Below, in pieces: positions 35,750 to 45,106 of a stretch of DNA of 64,000 nt (position 1 is its first letter; each line of letters starts with the position of its first letter). The notes below the pieces were generated by a model. That model was not told the origin of the DNA and made no database searches. It was given only the letters and a program-made list of their open reading frames with translations. Position numbers and translations under genes: made by a program. The stretch is from NCBI RefSeq assembly GCF_000226975.2, contig NZ_CP019285.1, positions 1,054,001-1,118,000 on the forward strand. Reading direction: 5' to 3'. The DNA comes from Halobiforma lacisalsi AJ5 (lineage in GTDB: Archaea > Halobacteriota > Halobacteria > Halobacteriales > Natrialbaceae).

Positions 35750-38700
35750 CTACTCGCCGACCGCGACCGTACCGTCTTCAAACAGCTGTCGTAACAGGCG
35801 TTGCTGGCCGATCCGGAGGTGGCGGTTGACCGTCGGCTGGCTCACCCCCAGCGCCTCGGCGACCTCCTGGCCGGTACTCTCCCGGGGCCACTCGAAGAAC
35901 CCCGCGAAGTAGGCCGTCCGGAGTACCTCGAGCTGGCGATCGGTCAAGGCGTCGAACAGCGAGGTAACGAGTTCCCGGCGGGTCTGGAGCGCGCGTTCGA
36001 CGTGGCGACGACGCCGGAGTTCGGCGTCGCCGGTGTGGTCGGCGAGCGTCTCGACGAACTCGCGGACGTCGGTGCCGGCGGGGACGTCGACGGTGACGAC
36101 CGTTTCGTCGCCGTCGGCCAGGATCGACCGGGGGCTGCCGCCGTGGCGGACCAGCCGCGAGGCGATGACGGGGCCGGTGACGAGCGCTTCGAAGCGGCAG
36201 CGGTTCGCGTCGGGGTCGCTTTCGTCCCGGTCTTCACCACCGTCCTCGTCGCCGTTCCCGTCGCCGTCGTCACCTCCGGTGCTGAGCAGTCGATACTCCG
36301 ACACCGATACGAGGTCCTCGAGGACCGCGGCGACCGCGTCGGGGTCTGCACCGCGGGTCTCGAAGAACAGCAGCGCCTCCTCGCCGGAGTCAGAGTGGGT
36401 GCCGAGCCCCTCGTACTCGACCCGCGCGTCCGTCAGCGACGCGATCCGGGAGAGGACGTCGGTCGCGTCCGTCATCTCGAGGGTGAGTTCGACGACCGTC
36501 TCGGCGTGCAGCGCCTCGCGGGTCTTCGTCGCCGTGATCGCGTTCGCGATGGCCTCGCCGAGTTCGGCGAATACCGTCCGCTCGAGGTCGGTGAACGCGT
36601 CCGGCTCGGTCGCGTACACCGTCAGTACGCCGTAGGAGTAGTCCTCGACGGCCAGCGGGACGCCGATGACCGACTGGAACCCGGCCTCGAGGGCGCGCTT
36701 GCGCCAGGATTCGCGCTGGAGGTCTTCGACGACGTTCTCGACGACGGTCGTCCCCTCGCTGCTGGCGGTTCTGACGGCCGGGGGGATCGATCCGTCCCCG
36801 TCCCCGTCGCCGGCCCCCGCCGCATCGAGCGAAACGAGATCGAGGTACTCCTCGCCGTCGCCGGCCCACCCACGGGGTTCGAGGGACTCGCCGTCCGGCC
36901 CCGGCCGGCCGATCCAGGCGAACGCGACCTCCTCGACCGCGACCAGTTGTTCGGGGACGGTGCGTTCGATCTCGGCCCGGCTCGTCGCGCCGATCAGCGA
37001 CTGGTTGATCCGCCTGATGGTCTCGTTGATCGTGATCTGACGTCGCAGCCGACGGTTGCGCGCCTCGAGTTCCGCGTCGCGTTCCCGCAGGTTGGCCTCG
37101 CTCTCGAGGCGGTCGAGCGCGGCTTCGGTCGTCGCGCCCAGGGTCTCGATCAGCCGCCGGGCCTCGACGTCGATCGGCTCTCCGTCGGAGGCGACCGCGA
37201 ACACGCCGTGGTCGCCGATGGGGACGACGACGGCGGTCTCGACGCCCGTCTCGAAGGCCTCGGAGCGGTCGAACGCGGCCGCGTCGTCGACGACGGTCTG
37301 TGCACCCGTGACGAATGCGTTCCAGAGGACCGAATCGCCGTTCCCGACGGCGGCCGACGGATCGTCGCTCGAGAGCCGGCCATACGCCTCGGTGTGTGCG
37401 ATCGGGACGAGCCGGTTGACGTCGGGGTCGAGCCCGTAGAGGGCGACCCCCGACGCGTCGAGCAGGTCGTCGGTGGCCTCGACGACCAGCTCCGCGACGT
37501 CCTCGACCGTCTCCGTGCCGAGCAGGCCTCTGGCCACCTCGTGGAGCGACTCGAGGGCGAGTTCCCGTTCCTTCCGGTCGGTGATGTCCTGGAGCGCGCC
37601 CTGATACTTGACGAGTTCGCCGTCCTCGAAGATCGGCGCGCCGAATCCGCGGACCCACCTGATCTCGCCCGGCTCCGGCTGTAGCCGCGCCTCGAGGTCG
37701 TAGATCGTCTCGCTTTCGATGGCCGACTCGAGGGCTTCGCGGACCTTCGGCCGGTCGTCCGGGTGGTACTGGTCGATCGCTTCCCACAGGTCGGGTTCGT
37801 CCTCGCGGGGCATGCCGTGGAGCCGGAACAGCTCGTCCGTCCAGGTCGGCGTCCGCGGATCGGTCCGCATGTCGAGTTCCCAGCCGCCGATGTCGGCCAG
37901 CTTCTGGATCCGCTCGAGGAAGGCCCGGGTACGCTCTAAGTCGTGTTCGCGTTCCTTCTGGGCGGTGATGTCCTGGATGGACCCGCGAACGGCGTCGACG
38001 TCTCCCTTCACGACGCCCCCGTCGTGATCGTCGGATCGGCTCCGCGCCGCAGTTCCACGATCGCAGTCGGCGATCGGCTCCCCGATCGTCCGCACCCATC
38101 GCTGTTCGCCGTCGGCCCGGATCAACCGCAGTTCGAGGTCGTACGGCTCGCCGTCTTCGATCGCCCGTTCGATCGCGTCCTCGAGTTGCGGTCGGTCCTC
38201 CGGGTGGTAGTAGTCGAGCAGGCCCTCGAACCCGCGCTCGAGGTCGGCGACGGTCCCGGGCGGGAGCCCGTGGATCCGTGCCGTCTCCTCGGTCCACGTC
38301 ACCTCGTGTTCGTCCTCCCGAACGTCGAGTTCCCAGCCGCCCACGCCAGCGATCCGCTGGGCCTGCTCGAGCAGTCCGCGGGTCCGCTCGAGCGCCCGTT
38401 CGTTCTCGACCTGCTCGGTGATGTCGACGATCGCGCCCTCGAGGTGGGCGAGTTGGCCGTCCTCGTCGAACACGCCCCGCCCCTGTTCGCTCAGCCACCG
38501 GCGCTCGCCGTCCGCGGTCTCGATCCGGTACGTCACCCGGTACGGTTCCCGGTTCTCGAGCGCACGCTGGACGTCGTCCCAGAGATCGTCCCGGTTCTCG
38601 ACCAGGACGTCCCGTCCCCAGTTGACGTCGCCTTCGACCAGTTCCGCGGGCTCGTAGCCGGTGATCTCCTCGGCACCACCGCTGACGAACTCGAACGGCC

Positions 38701-40138
38701 AGTCGGGCTCGTTTCGACACCGATAGACCATCCCGGGGACGTTGTCCATCAGCGTCGACAGTTCCTGCTCCCGCTCGCGAAGCTCGCGGTCGCGGCGCTT
38801 GCGCTCGGTGACGTCCTCCTGGAACCCGACGAAGTGGGTGACAGCCCCGTCCTCGTCCTCGAGCGGGGTGACCGTCACCCGGTTCCAGAACGGCGTCCCG
38901 TCCGCCCGATAGTTGCGAAGTTCGACGGTCGTCTGCTCCGCGGCCTCGACGGCCTCGCGTAGTTCGCCGATCCGCTCGGGATCGGTCTCCTCACCCTGGA
39001 GGAACCGGCAGTTTCGCCCGAGGTACTCCGCCGGCGAGTACCCCGTTAGCCGCTCGAACTCCTCGTTGGCGTAGACGATGGGATTGTCCGGCTCGTCGGG
39101 GTCCGTGATCGTGACACCGATCGGGGCGTACTCGAGCGTCCGGGTCTTGAGCCGAAGCTCTCGCACGTACTCCCGGCGCTCGAGGACGTGGCTCAACCGC
39201 CGCCGAACGCGGTCGACGAACGTTCGTTCGATCCCGGTAAACGGCGCTTCGCGTGGCTCGCGATCGACGAAACAGACCGTCCCGTAGGGTTCCCCGTCGA
39301 CGTCGATCCGCCCGCCGGCCGCCCACTCTACTCCTCGGTCGTCCCAGGCTCCGCAGATAGGGTGGGCCCCGTCGGTGACCTCGAGTTCGGCCCCGGTACC
39401 GTCGGTGAATTCGACGGTCCCGCCGGTGCAGTCGCCGGGTTCGCCGCCGTGTTCCCGTTCGATCGGCGCGTGTGCGCCCTCGGGAACGACCTCGCTCCCC
39501 TCCGCGATCAGCACCTCGTAGCGGCCCCGGTCGGGATCCCGTCGCACGACGAACCCTGCCTCGACGCCCAGCCGTTCGCGACCGACCTCGAGGAGCCGCC
39601 GGATCGTCTCTTCGGGCTCGAGGTCGGCATCGGACGCGATCCGGTCGAGCGCCTCCCCGGAGCGTTCGTTCGCGGCCAGTTGCTCGACCCGTTCGTCGAG
39701 GACGGCCGCGAGGTCGTCGACCGCCGCCGACAGCTCGCCGAGTTCGTCGTCCCGCTCGAGTTCGGCGTCGACCGCCGGAAACCGCCGCTCCGCGTCCGCG
39801 ACGCTCTCGGCGTCCTCGAGCGCGTCGGAGACCGTTCTGACGTCGTCAGTGAGGCGCTCGAGGGGGCCGAATCGATCGCTGCCGCCGGCGGCGAGCCCGA
39901 GCACCGCCGGGAGCGCTGGAAACGGGAGGGCCGGACCGATCGCGACGAACCGGTGGAGGTCGACGGCCGGCGTCGACTCGAGGCCCCCGACGACCGCGAC
40001 CGCCGCGAGGGCGACAGTCGCCGCGAGCCACCACCAGTCCCGGCCGAACCGACCGGGTCTCGCGGATCGCGCGGATCGGTCGTTACGGAGCCGCGATCCG
40101 GGACCGATCGCGAGGTGCGGGGTCGAACCGTGGCACAT
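35750..40138 (-). CDS. Bat-type transcription activator with LOV, PAS and GAF sensors
   Basis: The 1462-residue protein begins with one or two short hydrophobic stretches (about 33-85). It continues with GAF (about 165-320), a LOV-type PAS (330-445), three further PAS/PAC domains (about 460-860), two GAF domains (about 865-1205), a Bat linker and a C-terminal HTH-10 domain (LTDRQLEVLRTAYFAGFFEW and VAEALGVSQPTVNRHLR). The LOV domain has the photoactive-Cys motif GRNCRFLQ with C377, LRNYRADGTPFWN (N409, N419) and Q440 in GFQEDV, the full flavin-binding set. Bat proteins control the bacterio-opsin regulon; this one should be a blue-light and multi-signal activator. Start ATG 40138 fits the TATA box. 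Confidence 0.9.
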   Translation of the reverse strand: MCHGSTPHLAIGPGSRLRNDRSARSARPGRFGRDWWWLAATVALAAVAVVGGLESTPAVDLHRFVAIGPALPFPALPAVLGLAAGGSDRFGPLERLTDDVRTVSDALEDAESVADAERRFPAVDAELERDDELGELSAAVDDLAAVLDERVEQLAANERSGEALDRIASDADLEPEETIRRLLEVGRERLGVEAGFVVRRDPDRGRYEVLIAEGSEVVPEGAHAPIEREHGGEPGDCTGGTVEFTDGTGAELEVTDGAHPICGAWDDRGVEWAAGGRIDVDGEPYGTVCFVDREPREAPFTGIERTFVDRVRRRLSHVLERREYVRELRLKTRTLEYAPIGVTITDPDEPDNPIVYANEEFERLTGYSPAEYLGRNCRFLQGEETDPERIGELREAVEAAEQTTVELRNYRADGTPFWNRVTVTPLEDEDGAVTHFVGFQEDVTERKRRDRELREREQELSTLMDNVPGMVYRCRNEPDWPFEFVSGGAEEITGYEPAELVEGDVNWGRDVLVENRDDLWDDVQRALENREPYRVTYRIETADGERRWLSEQGRGVFDEDGQLAHLEGAIVDITEQVENERALERTRGLLEQAQRIAGVGGWELDVREDEHEVTWTEETARIHGLPPGTVADLERGFEGLLDYYHPEDRPQLEDAIERAIEDGEPYDLELRLIRADGEQRWVRTIGEPIADCDRGTAARSRSDDHDGGVVKGDVDAVRGSIQDITAQKEREHDLERTRAFLERIQKLADIGGWELDMRTDPRTPTWTDELFRLHGMPREDEPDLWEAIDQYHPDDRPKVREALESAIESETIYDLEARLQPEPGEIRWVRGFGAPIFEDGELVKYQGALQDITDRKERELALESLHEVARGLLGTETVEDVAELVVEATDDLLDASGVALYGLDPDVNRLVPIAHTEAYGRLSSDDPSAAVGNGDSVLWNAFVTGAQTVVDDAAAFDRSEAFETGVETAVVVPIGDHGVFAVASDGEPIDVEARRLIETLGATTEAALDRLESEANLRERDAELEARNRRLRRQITINETIRRINQSLIGATSRAEIERTVPEQLVAVEEVAFAWIGRPGPDGESLEPRGWAGDGEEYLDLVSLDAAGAGDGDGDGSIPPAVRTASSEGTTVVENVVEDLQRESWRKRALEAGFQSVIGVPLAVEDYSYGVLTVYATEPDAFTDLERTVFAELGEAIANAITATKTREALHAETVVELTLEMTDATDVLSRIASLTDARVEYEGLGTHSDSGEEALLFFETRGADPDAVAAVLEDLVSVSEYRLLSTGGDDGDGNGDEDGGEDRDESDPDANRCRFEALVTGPVIASRLVRHGGSPRSILADGDETVVTVDVPAGTDVREFVETLADHTGDAELRRRRHVERALQTRRELVTSLFDALTDRQLEVLRTAYFAGFFEWPRESTGQEVAEALGVSQPTVNRHLRIGQQRLLRQLFEDGTVAVGE

Positions 40139-40162
40139 ACCCGCAATACACAGTGTCAGCGA

Positions 40163-40168
40163 TTATAT
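40163..40168 (-). promoter_or_regulatory. TATA box of the LOV-Bat gene
   Basis: ATATAA on the minus strand is centred 27-28 nt before ATG 40138, giving a leaderless message and confirming the start. Confidence 0.65.
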
Positions 40169-40355
40169 GTTGGGTGCGTTCTCGACCGCCGGACCGACCG
40201 CAACCGGTATCCAGCGGCAGGAATGCTCGCTCGCCGTCGTGCACTCGACGTCGTTTGGACCGGGTCCGGGGCTATACATGTAGCGTCCGCCGGCCGACGA
40301 CCGAACGCATATAGTAAACAGGGAAATGCCCCTTCCTCGCCTTCGGTGGAGTAAG

Positions 40356-40613
40356 ATGGTAGAATCCGCTCTGGACCACCACAACGATTCGCCCAGTCTC
40401 CGCGTCATCGACGCGCTCGCATCCACGACCGGTACCGACCCGCTCGAACTCGATCCGCTGTACGAGGTAGTCGACCCCGAGGCACTCGACCAGCTATTCC
40501 GGGACGAGTCGGACGCGTTCGCCGCCGTCTCCTTCGAGTACGAGGGACATTCGGTCGAAGTTCGGGGGGACGGTACCATCTCGGTCGACGGAACCGTCCA
40601 TGAGCCGGTGTAA
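40356..40613 (+). CDS. HalOD1 output domain protein
   Basis: The 85-residue stand-alone HalOD1 protein contains SLRVIDALASTTGTDPLELD, PLYEVVDPEALDQLF and SFEYEGHSVEVRGDGTISV. HalOD1 is a haloarchaeal output module often found with response regulators or near Bat-like genes; its biochemical function is unknown. It is divergent from the LOV-Bat gene, with a CATATAG TATA candidate near 40311-40317. GGAG upstream of ATG 40356 supports the start over the in-frame ATG at 40326. Confidence 0.78.
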   Translation: MVESALDHHNDSPSLRVIDALASTTGTDPLELDPLYEVVDPEALDQLFRDESDAFAAVSFEYEGHSVEVRGDGTISVDGTVHEPV

Positions 40614-40673
40614 GCGAGCGCCGTCCGGTCCCGCGCCCCGGCCCACGAGCGCTGCGCTTCCACGACATCACCG

Positions 40674-41516
40674 ATGGCATCACCGTCGATAACCGGCACG
40701 TTCCGCGATCAACGCGTTGCTTCGGAATCCCTCGAGGTGCTCGCCCTCGGTACCGAGGCGTTCGTCGAGTCGATCGAGCCGCTCGAGGTACACTGGACGC
40801 GCGATCCAGACTCCGAGGACGGCCCCGGCCCCGACCCCGACCCCGACCGCGACCGCGAGGAGCGAGTCCGACTACGAACCACGCCCTCGCTTTCGGCTGC
40901 CGAGTCCATCGACGGCGTCGACTGTCTCGTCTGTCAGTACCCGCTCGCGTCCGCCGAGCCGACGGCCGTCCTCGAGCGAGCGCGCCGTCTCGGGACGCTC
41001 CCGGTGCTGTTCGTGACGACGGAGCCGGGTCGGAGCCCCGAGTTACGGGACGTGGCGAGCGAGTACCGGTGGGCGGCCGTCGTCGTCGCAGCCGATCCGA
41101 GTCGACTCCGTGACCGCCTGTCCCACCGACTCCCCCGGCTCGTCGAGCGGCGGCGGCTCTCGGCGCTCTCACACCGGTCGGTCTCGGGCCTCGAACTGGC
41201 CGGCGACGCGATCGCGATCGTCGCCCCGGACGGGACGATCGAGTTCGCGAACCGCGCGTTTACCGTCCAGCTCGGCGCCGATCGGGACGCGCTCGTCGGC
41301 CGTCCGTGGCAGGACCTGTTCGCCCCGACGGCGGTCGACCGCCTCGAGGAGACCGCGATCCCAACCGTCGAGGACGGCTGGCGCTGGAGCGGGACGGCGA
41401 CCGGACGACGACCTGACGGTGCCGACTTCGAGGCGACGGTTCGTATCGACGGCCTCGAGGACGGCACGCTCGTGTTCGCCGTGGATGCGCTCGAGCAAGG
41501 AGAAACGAAAGAATAA
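40674..41516 (+). CDS. PAS domain signalling protein
   Basis: The 280-residue protein has an N-terminal region resembling a receiver fold (VDCLVCQYPLA, LPVLFVTTEPG and the RWAAVVVAAD strand) without the usual phospho-acceptor Asp context. A PAS domain from about 170 (GDAIAIVAPDGTIEFANRAF, LVGRPWQDLF) follows. There is no kinase or HTH domain, so it likely passes signals to a partner. It follows the HalOD1 gene after 60 bases on the same strand. A pseudo-receiver plus PAS protein is common in haloarchaea. Confidence 0.75.
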   Translation: MASPSITGTFRDQRVASESLEVLALGTEAFVESIEPLEVHWTRDPDSEDGPGPDPDPDRDREERVRLRTTPSLSAAESIDGVDCLVCQYPLASAEPTAVLERARRLGTLPVLFVTTEPGRSPELRDVASEYRWAAVVVAADPSRLRDRLSHRLPRLVERRRLSALSHRSVSGLELAGDAIAIVAPDGTIEFANRAFTVQLGADRDALVGRPWQDLFAPTAVDRLEETAIPTVEDGWRWSGTATGRRPDGADFEATVRIDGLEDGTLVFAVDALEQGETKE

Positions 41517-41608
41517 GCCCGCCAGCTACTCGGGAGCGTTCTCGAGCCTGTCGGGCTCAGGGGTGAGCGATTCCCGGCCCGTGACGCTCGAATTTTGTCG
41601 GTCCGTCG

Positions 41609-42916
41609 TTACGTCCCGTGATCCCAGGAGTCCATGTACTCGCGCTGGGTGTCCGTCAGGGAGTCGTACTCGACGCCCTCGGCCTCGAGTTTGATCTCCG
41701 CGATCTCGCGGTCGAGTTCGTCGGGTACCTCGTGGACGCCCGCATCGTACTCGTCGCCGTTCTCGAGCATCTCCCGCACACAGACGGCCTGCACGCCGAA
41801 GCTCTGGTCCATGACCTCGACGGGGTGGCCGAGCGAGATCGGCGCGGCGAGGTTCACGAGTCGGCCCTCGGCGATGACGTTCAGCCGGCGGCCGTCGGCC
41901 ATCTCGTAGGCTTCGACACCGTCGCGGGCCTCGTAGCGGTCGACCGCGAGGTCGTCGAGCGCATCGAGGTCGATCTCGATGTCGAAGTGGCCCGCGTTCG
42001 CCAGCAGGACTCCGTCCTGCATCTTCTCGAAGTGCTCCTCGACGATGACGTCGCGGTTGCCCGTCGTCGTCAGGAAGACGTCGCCGACTTCGGCGGCCTC
42101 GTCCATCGGCATGACCTCGTAGCCCTCCATGTGGGCCTCGAGGGCGCGGCGGGGTTCGACCTCGGTGACGATGACGTTGGCGTTCTGGCCGGCGGCCTTC
42201 TTCGCGACGCCCTTGCCGCAGTAGCCGTAGCCGGCGACGACGACGTTCTTCCCGGCCCACGAGAGGTTCGTCGTCATCGCGATGGAGGCCAGCGAGGACT
42301 CGCCGGTGCCGTGGACGTTGTCGAACAGCCGCTTCATCGGCGTGTCGTTGACGGCGAAGACGGGGTACTCGAGGGCGCCGTCGTCGTCCATCGCGCGCAG
42401 GCGGTGGACGCCGGTGGTGGTCTCCTCCGCGCCGCCGACGATGCCGTCGATCAGTTCGGGGTAGTCCTCGTGGATCGCGGCGACGAGGTCCATCCCGTCG
42501 TCGACCGTGATCGTCGGCTCGTGGGCGATGACGGCCTCGATCGCGGCGTAGTACTCCTCGTCGTCGACGCCGCGTTTCGCGTAGCTGGTGATGTTCTCGT
42601 GGGCGTCGAGCGCCGCGGAGACGTCGTCGTGGGTCGAGAGCGGGTTGCAACCCGTTACGGCGACCTCGGCACCGCCCTCCGCGAGCGTCTCGACGAGCAT
42701 CGCCGTCTTCGCCTCGACGTGCATCGCCATCCCGATACGCTCGCCCTCGAACGGCTGGTCGTCGACGAACTCTTCGCGGACGGACTCGAGGATGGGCATG
42801 TGCTGGGCGGCCCAGTCCATCTTGCGTCGGCCCTCCTCGCGGGCGGACTCGAGGTCGTCTAGCTGTTCGCTGATCGGCGGGTAGGAACTCCCGCGGTCGG
42901 CCTCGCTCTCGGTCAT
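41609..42916 (-). CDS. ahcY: S-adenosylhomocysteine hydrolase
   Basis: The 435-residue NAD-dependent enzyme splits SAH into homocysteine and adenosine, relieving product inhibition of methyltransferases. It shows the substrate-site segments VTGCNPLSTHDDV and VDDGMDLV, the NAD-binding VAGYGYCGKGVAKKA, VHGTGESSLASI and the C-terminal LTDTQREYMDSWDHGT. Start ATG 42916 was chosen over the much longer frame, whose extension is Arg/Ser-rich. The amidohydrolase at 45107 may act on the same SAH pool. Confidence 0.95.
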   Translation of the reverse strand: MTESEADRGSSYPPISEQLDDLESAREEGRRKMDWAAQHMPILESVREEFVDDQPFEGERIGMAMHVEAKTAMLVETLAEGGAEVAVTGCNPLSTHDDVSAALDAHENITSYAKRGVDDEEYYAAIEAVIAHEPTITVDDGMDLVAAIHEDYPELIDGIVGGAEETTTGVHRLRAMDDDGALEYPVFAVNDTPMKRLFDNVHGTGESSLASIAMTTNLSWAGKNVVVAGYGYCGKGVAKKAAGQNANVIVTEVEPRRALEAHMEGYEVMPMDEAAEVGDVFLTTTGNRDVIVEEHFEKMQDGVLLANAGHFDIEIDLDALDDLAVDRYEARDGVEAYEMADGRRLNVIAEGRLVNLAAPISLGHPVEVMDQSFGVQAVCVREMLENGDEYDAGVHEVPDELDREIAEIKLEAEGVEYDSLTDTQREYMDSWDHGT

Positions 42917-43346
42917 GGGTGGACAGAGTGTGACCGGAGCCAAAACGGTACCGAAGCGAACCGACGGCCGGTCGACACGGGTGGCGGACGTGGATGTGGG
43001 CGAGGACGAGGATGTAGACGTGGATGTCTCGTCGTCGTTGGGCGTGGACGGAGGACGGGGATAGAACGGGCGGAGGCCGACTCGCGGTCCTCTTTCCGTC
43101 CGTCGTCTCGGCCGACAAAACCCTCCCGCGGAGCGACCGCTCCCAGTCGTTCGACTACCTGAAAACGGAAAACGATGCGGCGTCGGTAGGTGAACTGTGG
43201 GTGGCCGTCGACCCGGTTCGATTCGGGGCCGGCGGCTTCGCCGGCGTCGGCGACGGACTCCGTTTCGTGCCTCTGACAGCGATTCGATCCGGTCCGTCGG
43301 GCGACGGCGGCCCGGTAGGCGCACGATAGCGTGGCCTTAGTTCGGA
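42917..43346. other. Intergenic stretch, no gene recognised
   Basis: About 430 bases contain short imperfect repeats (GTGGATGTG and GTAGACGTGGATGTC near 42990-43030). A T-loop-like GGTTCGATTC at 43211 lacks any matching tRNA arms. No protein family was recognised on either strand. The ahcY promoter lies at its left end. Confidence 0.5.
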
Positions 43347-44957
43347 TTACGAACTGGCGTGGTCCGGCGGACCTTGCTGATCTTCGTCGTCTTCATCGTC
43401 TTCGTCTTCCCCATCGTCATCGTCATCATCATCGTCTTCTTCGTCCTGCTCATCGTCTTCCTCTTCGACCTCGTTCTCTTCCTCGTCTTCCTCGTCTTCC
43501 TCGTCTTCTTCGTCCTCATCGTCGTCGTCACCGTTCGGACCGGCGTGCTCCGGCGGGCCACGTTCGGAATCGTCGTCACCGTCCGGGCCGACGTCCTCCG
43601 GCGGGCCGCGTTCGGAGTCGTCGTCACCGTTCGGACCGGCGTGCTCCGGCGGGCCGCGTTCGTCGTCATCGGGCCCGTTCCCGGGATTGTTCTCGAGGAC
43701 GAAACTCGAGACCGCCTGGCCGATGCCGCCGTCCGTCTCGTTTTGCTGGTCGAAGACGAACGCCGAGACGAGCGCGCCGAAGCTGTCGGGCGCTTCTTCG
43801 TCACCGCCGAGCGTCACCGTCGTTTCGGCCGATTCGTTCTCGAGCGTCGCGGTGATCGTTACCTCGACCGGCTCCTCGGGGGCGGGTAGTTCGACCTCGC
43901 CGTCGTCGCCGGTCGTGTACTCGCCGGTCCCGGCGTAGGAGGTGTTCTCGTCGTCGTTCGCGAGCGCGACGTCGACCGTCGCGTTCTCGACGTCCTCGCC
44001 GCCATCGGTGACTCCGATTTCGACCTCGTCGTCACCCTGTTCGACGTCGATCGAGAGGCCCTCGACCGCGTCGCCCTCGAGTTCGACGGTCTCGGCGGCG
44101 GAGACGTTCTCGTGGGTTGCGGTAATCGTCACGTCGACGGTCTCGTTCGGTGCAGTGAGTTCGAGTTCGCCGTCCTCGGCGACGTACTCGCCAGTGCCGG
44201 CGTAGGTGGCGTTCTCGTCGTCGTTCGCGAGTGCGACGTCGACGGTTGCGTTCTCGACCTCCTCGCCGTCGCCATCCGTAATCTCTACTTCGACCTCGTC
44301 GTCGTCCTGTTCGACGTCGATCGAGAGTTCTTCGACGGCGTCGCCCTCGAGTTCGACGGTTTCGGTGGCCGAAACGTCCTCGAGGGTCGCGGTAATCGTC
44401 ACGTCGACGGTCTCGTTCGGTGCAGTGAGTTCGAGTTCGCCGTCCTCGGCGACGTACTCGCCAGTGCCGGCGTAGGAGGCGTTCTCGTCGTCGGTCAGCG
44501 AGACGTCGATGGTGACGTTTTCGACGTCATCGCCATCGCCGTCGGTGACTTCGATTTCGACCTCGTCGTCGTCCTGCTCGACGTCGATCGAGAGGTCCTC
44601 GACGGTATCGCCCTCGAGTTCGGCGGTCGTCGAGACGGTCGCGTCGTCCGTCGACGCGGTGACGTTCACCTCGACGGTCTCGTCGGGCTCGGGAAGTTCG
44701 ACTTCGCCGTCGTCGTCGGTCGTATACGTCCCGGTGCCCGCGTACGAGGCGTTCTCGTCCGCGTCGTCGGCCAGTTCCACCTCGACGGTGGCGTTCTCGA
44801 CCGGAGTTTCGTTTGCCGTGACGGTGACCACACCGTCGTCCGATACCACGAGGGAGGGATCGTCATGCGAGTCCGCCGCGACCGTCCCGGCGGGGGCCAG
44901 AACGGACAGGACCATGACGATCGCAAGCGCCGTTGCGAGCAGTCGATAACGCTTCAT
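43347..44957 (-). CDS. Secreted protein with four Ig-like repeats and acidic tail
   Basis: The 536-residue protein has a Sec signal peptide (MKRYRLLATALAIVMVLSVL, AxA-type cleavage near residue 28). Four repeats of about 88 residues follow, each with VENATVDVALANDDENATYA, GTGEYVAEDGELELTAPNET and a VELEGDAVEELSIDVEQ strand, consistent with beta-sandwich surface domains carrying many N-glycosylation sequons (NAT, NET, NAS). Then come GPPEHAGPNGDDDSER repeats and a tail of almost pure Asp/Glu ending GPPDHASS. No C-terminal anchor (PGF-type) is present, so attachment is unclear. Start ATG 44957 fits the TATA box. Confidence 0.82.
   Translation of the reverse strand: MKRYRLLATALAIVMVLSVLAPAGTVAADSHDDPSLVVSDDGVVTVTANETPVENATVEVELADDADENASYAGTGTYTTDDDGEVELPEPDETVEVNVTASTDDATVSTTAELEGDTVEDLSIDVEQDDDEVEIEVTDGDGDDVENVTIDVSLTDDENASYAGTGEYVAEDGELELTAPNETVDVTITATLEDVSATETVELEGDAVEELSIDVEQDDDEVEVEITDGDGEEVENATVDVALANDDENATYAGTGEYVAEDGELELTAPNETVDVTITATHENVSAAETVELEGDAVEGLSIDVEQGDDEVEIGVTDGGEDVENATVDVALANDDENTSYAGTGEYTTGDDGEVELPAPEEPVEVTITATLENESAETTVTLGGDEEAPDSFGALVSAFVFDQQNETDGGIGQAVSSFVLENNPGNGPDDDERGPPEHAGPNGDDDSERGPPEDVGPDGDDDSERGPPEHAGPNGDDDDEDEEDEEDEEDEEENEVEEEDDEQDEEDDDDDDDDGEDEDDEDDEDQQGPPDHASS
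44119..44206. repeat. 88-bp direct repeat copy 1 (second copy 44389-44476)
   Basis: 44119-44206 and 44389-44476 are identical over 88 bases with a 270-base period, inside the second and third Ig-like repeats. Flanking repeat sequence is diverged, pointing to recent conversion or duplication within the gene. Confidence 0.85.
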
Positions 44958-44983
44958 CCACGCTGAAGGTTCACCGATCGGAG

Positions 44984-44989
44984 CATAAA
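44984..44989 (-). promoter_or_regulatory. TATA box of the Ig-repeat protein gene
   Basis: TTTATG on the minus strand is centred 29 nt before ATG 44957. This shows the gene has its own promoter, separate from the amidohydrolase gene upstream. Confidence 0.62.
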
Positions 44990-45056
44990 CCCGGTCGGCA
45001 GTTACCCCCAATTTCGATCCGTCAACGGCGATTGAAATCTGTTCTAAGCGTTTATA

Positions 45057-45074
45057 AAAACGTCTGAACGTTTT
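45057..45074 (-). terminator. Hairpin after the amidohydrolase gene
   Basis: On the minus strand, AAAACGT, loop TCAG, ACGTTTT forms a seven-base stem that runs into TTTTTATAAA, 33 bases after the stop of the gene at 45107. A terminator is plausible, though the AT-rich end could also serve as a promoter element. Confidence 0.45.
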
Positions 45075-45106
45075 ATTTCCGTTTACGATGGGACGGAGAA
45101 GGGTGC

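Noticed and set aside
43190-43240. T-loop-like GGTTCGATTC suggesting a tRNA
   Set aside because: The flanking bases do not pair into a T stem, and no acceptor, D or anticodon arm can be built upstream.
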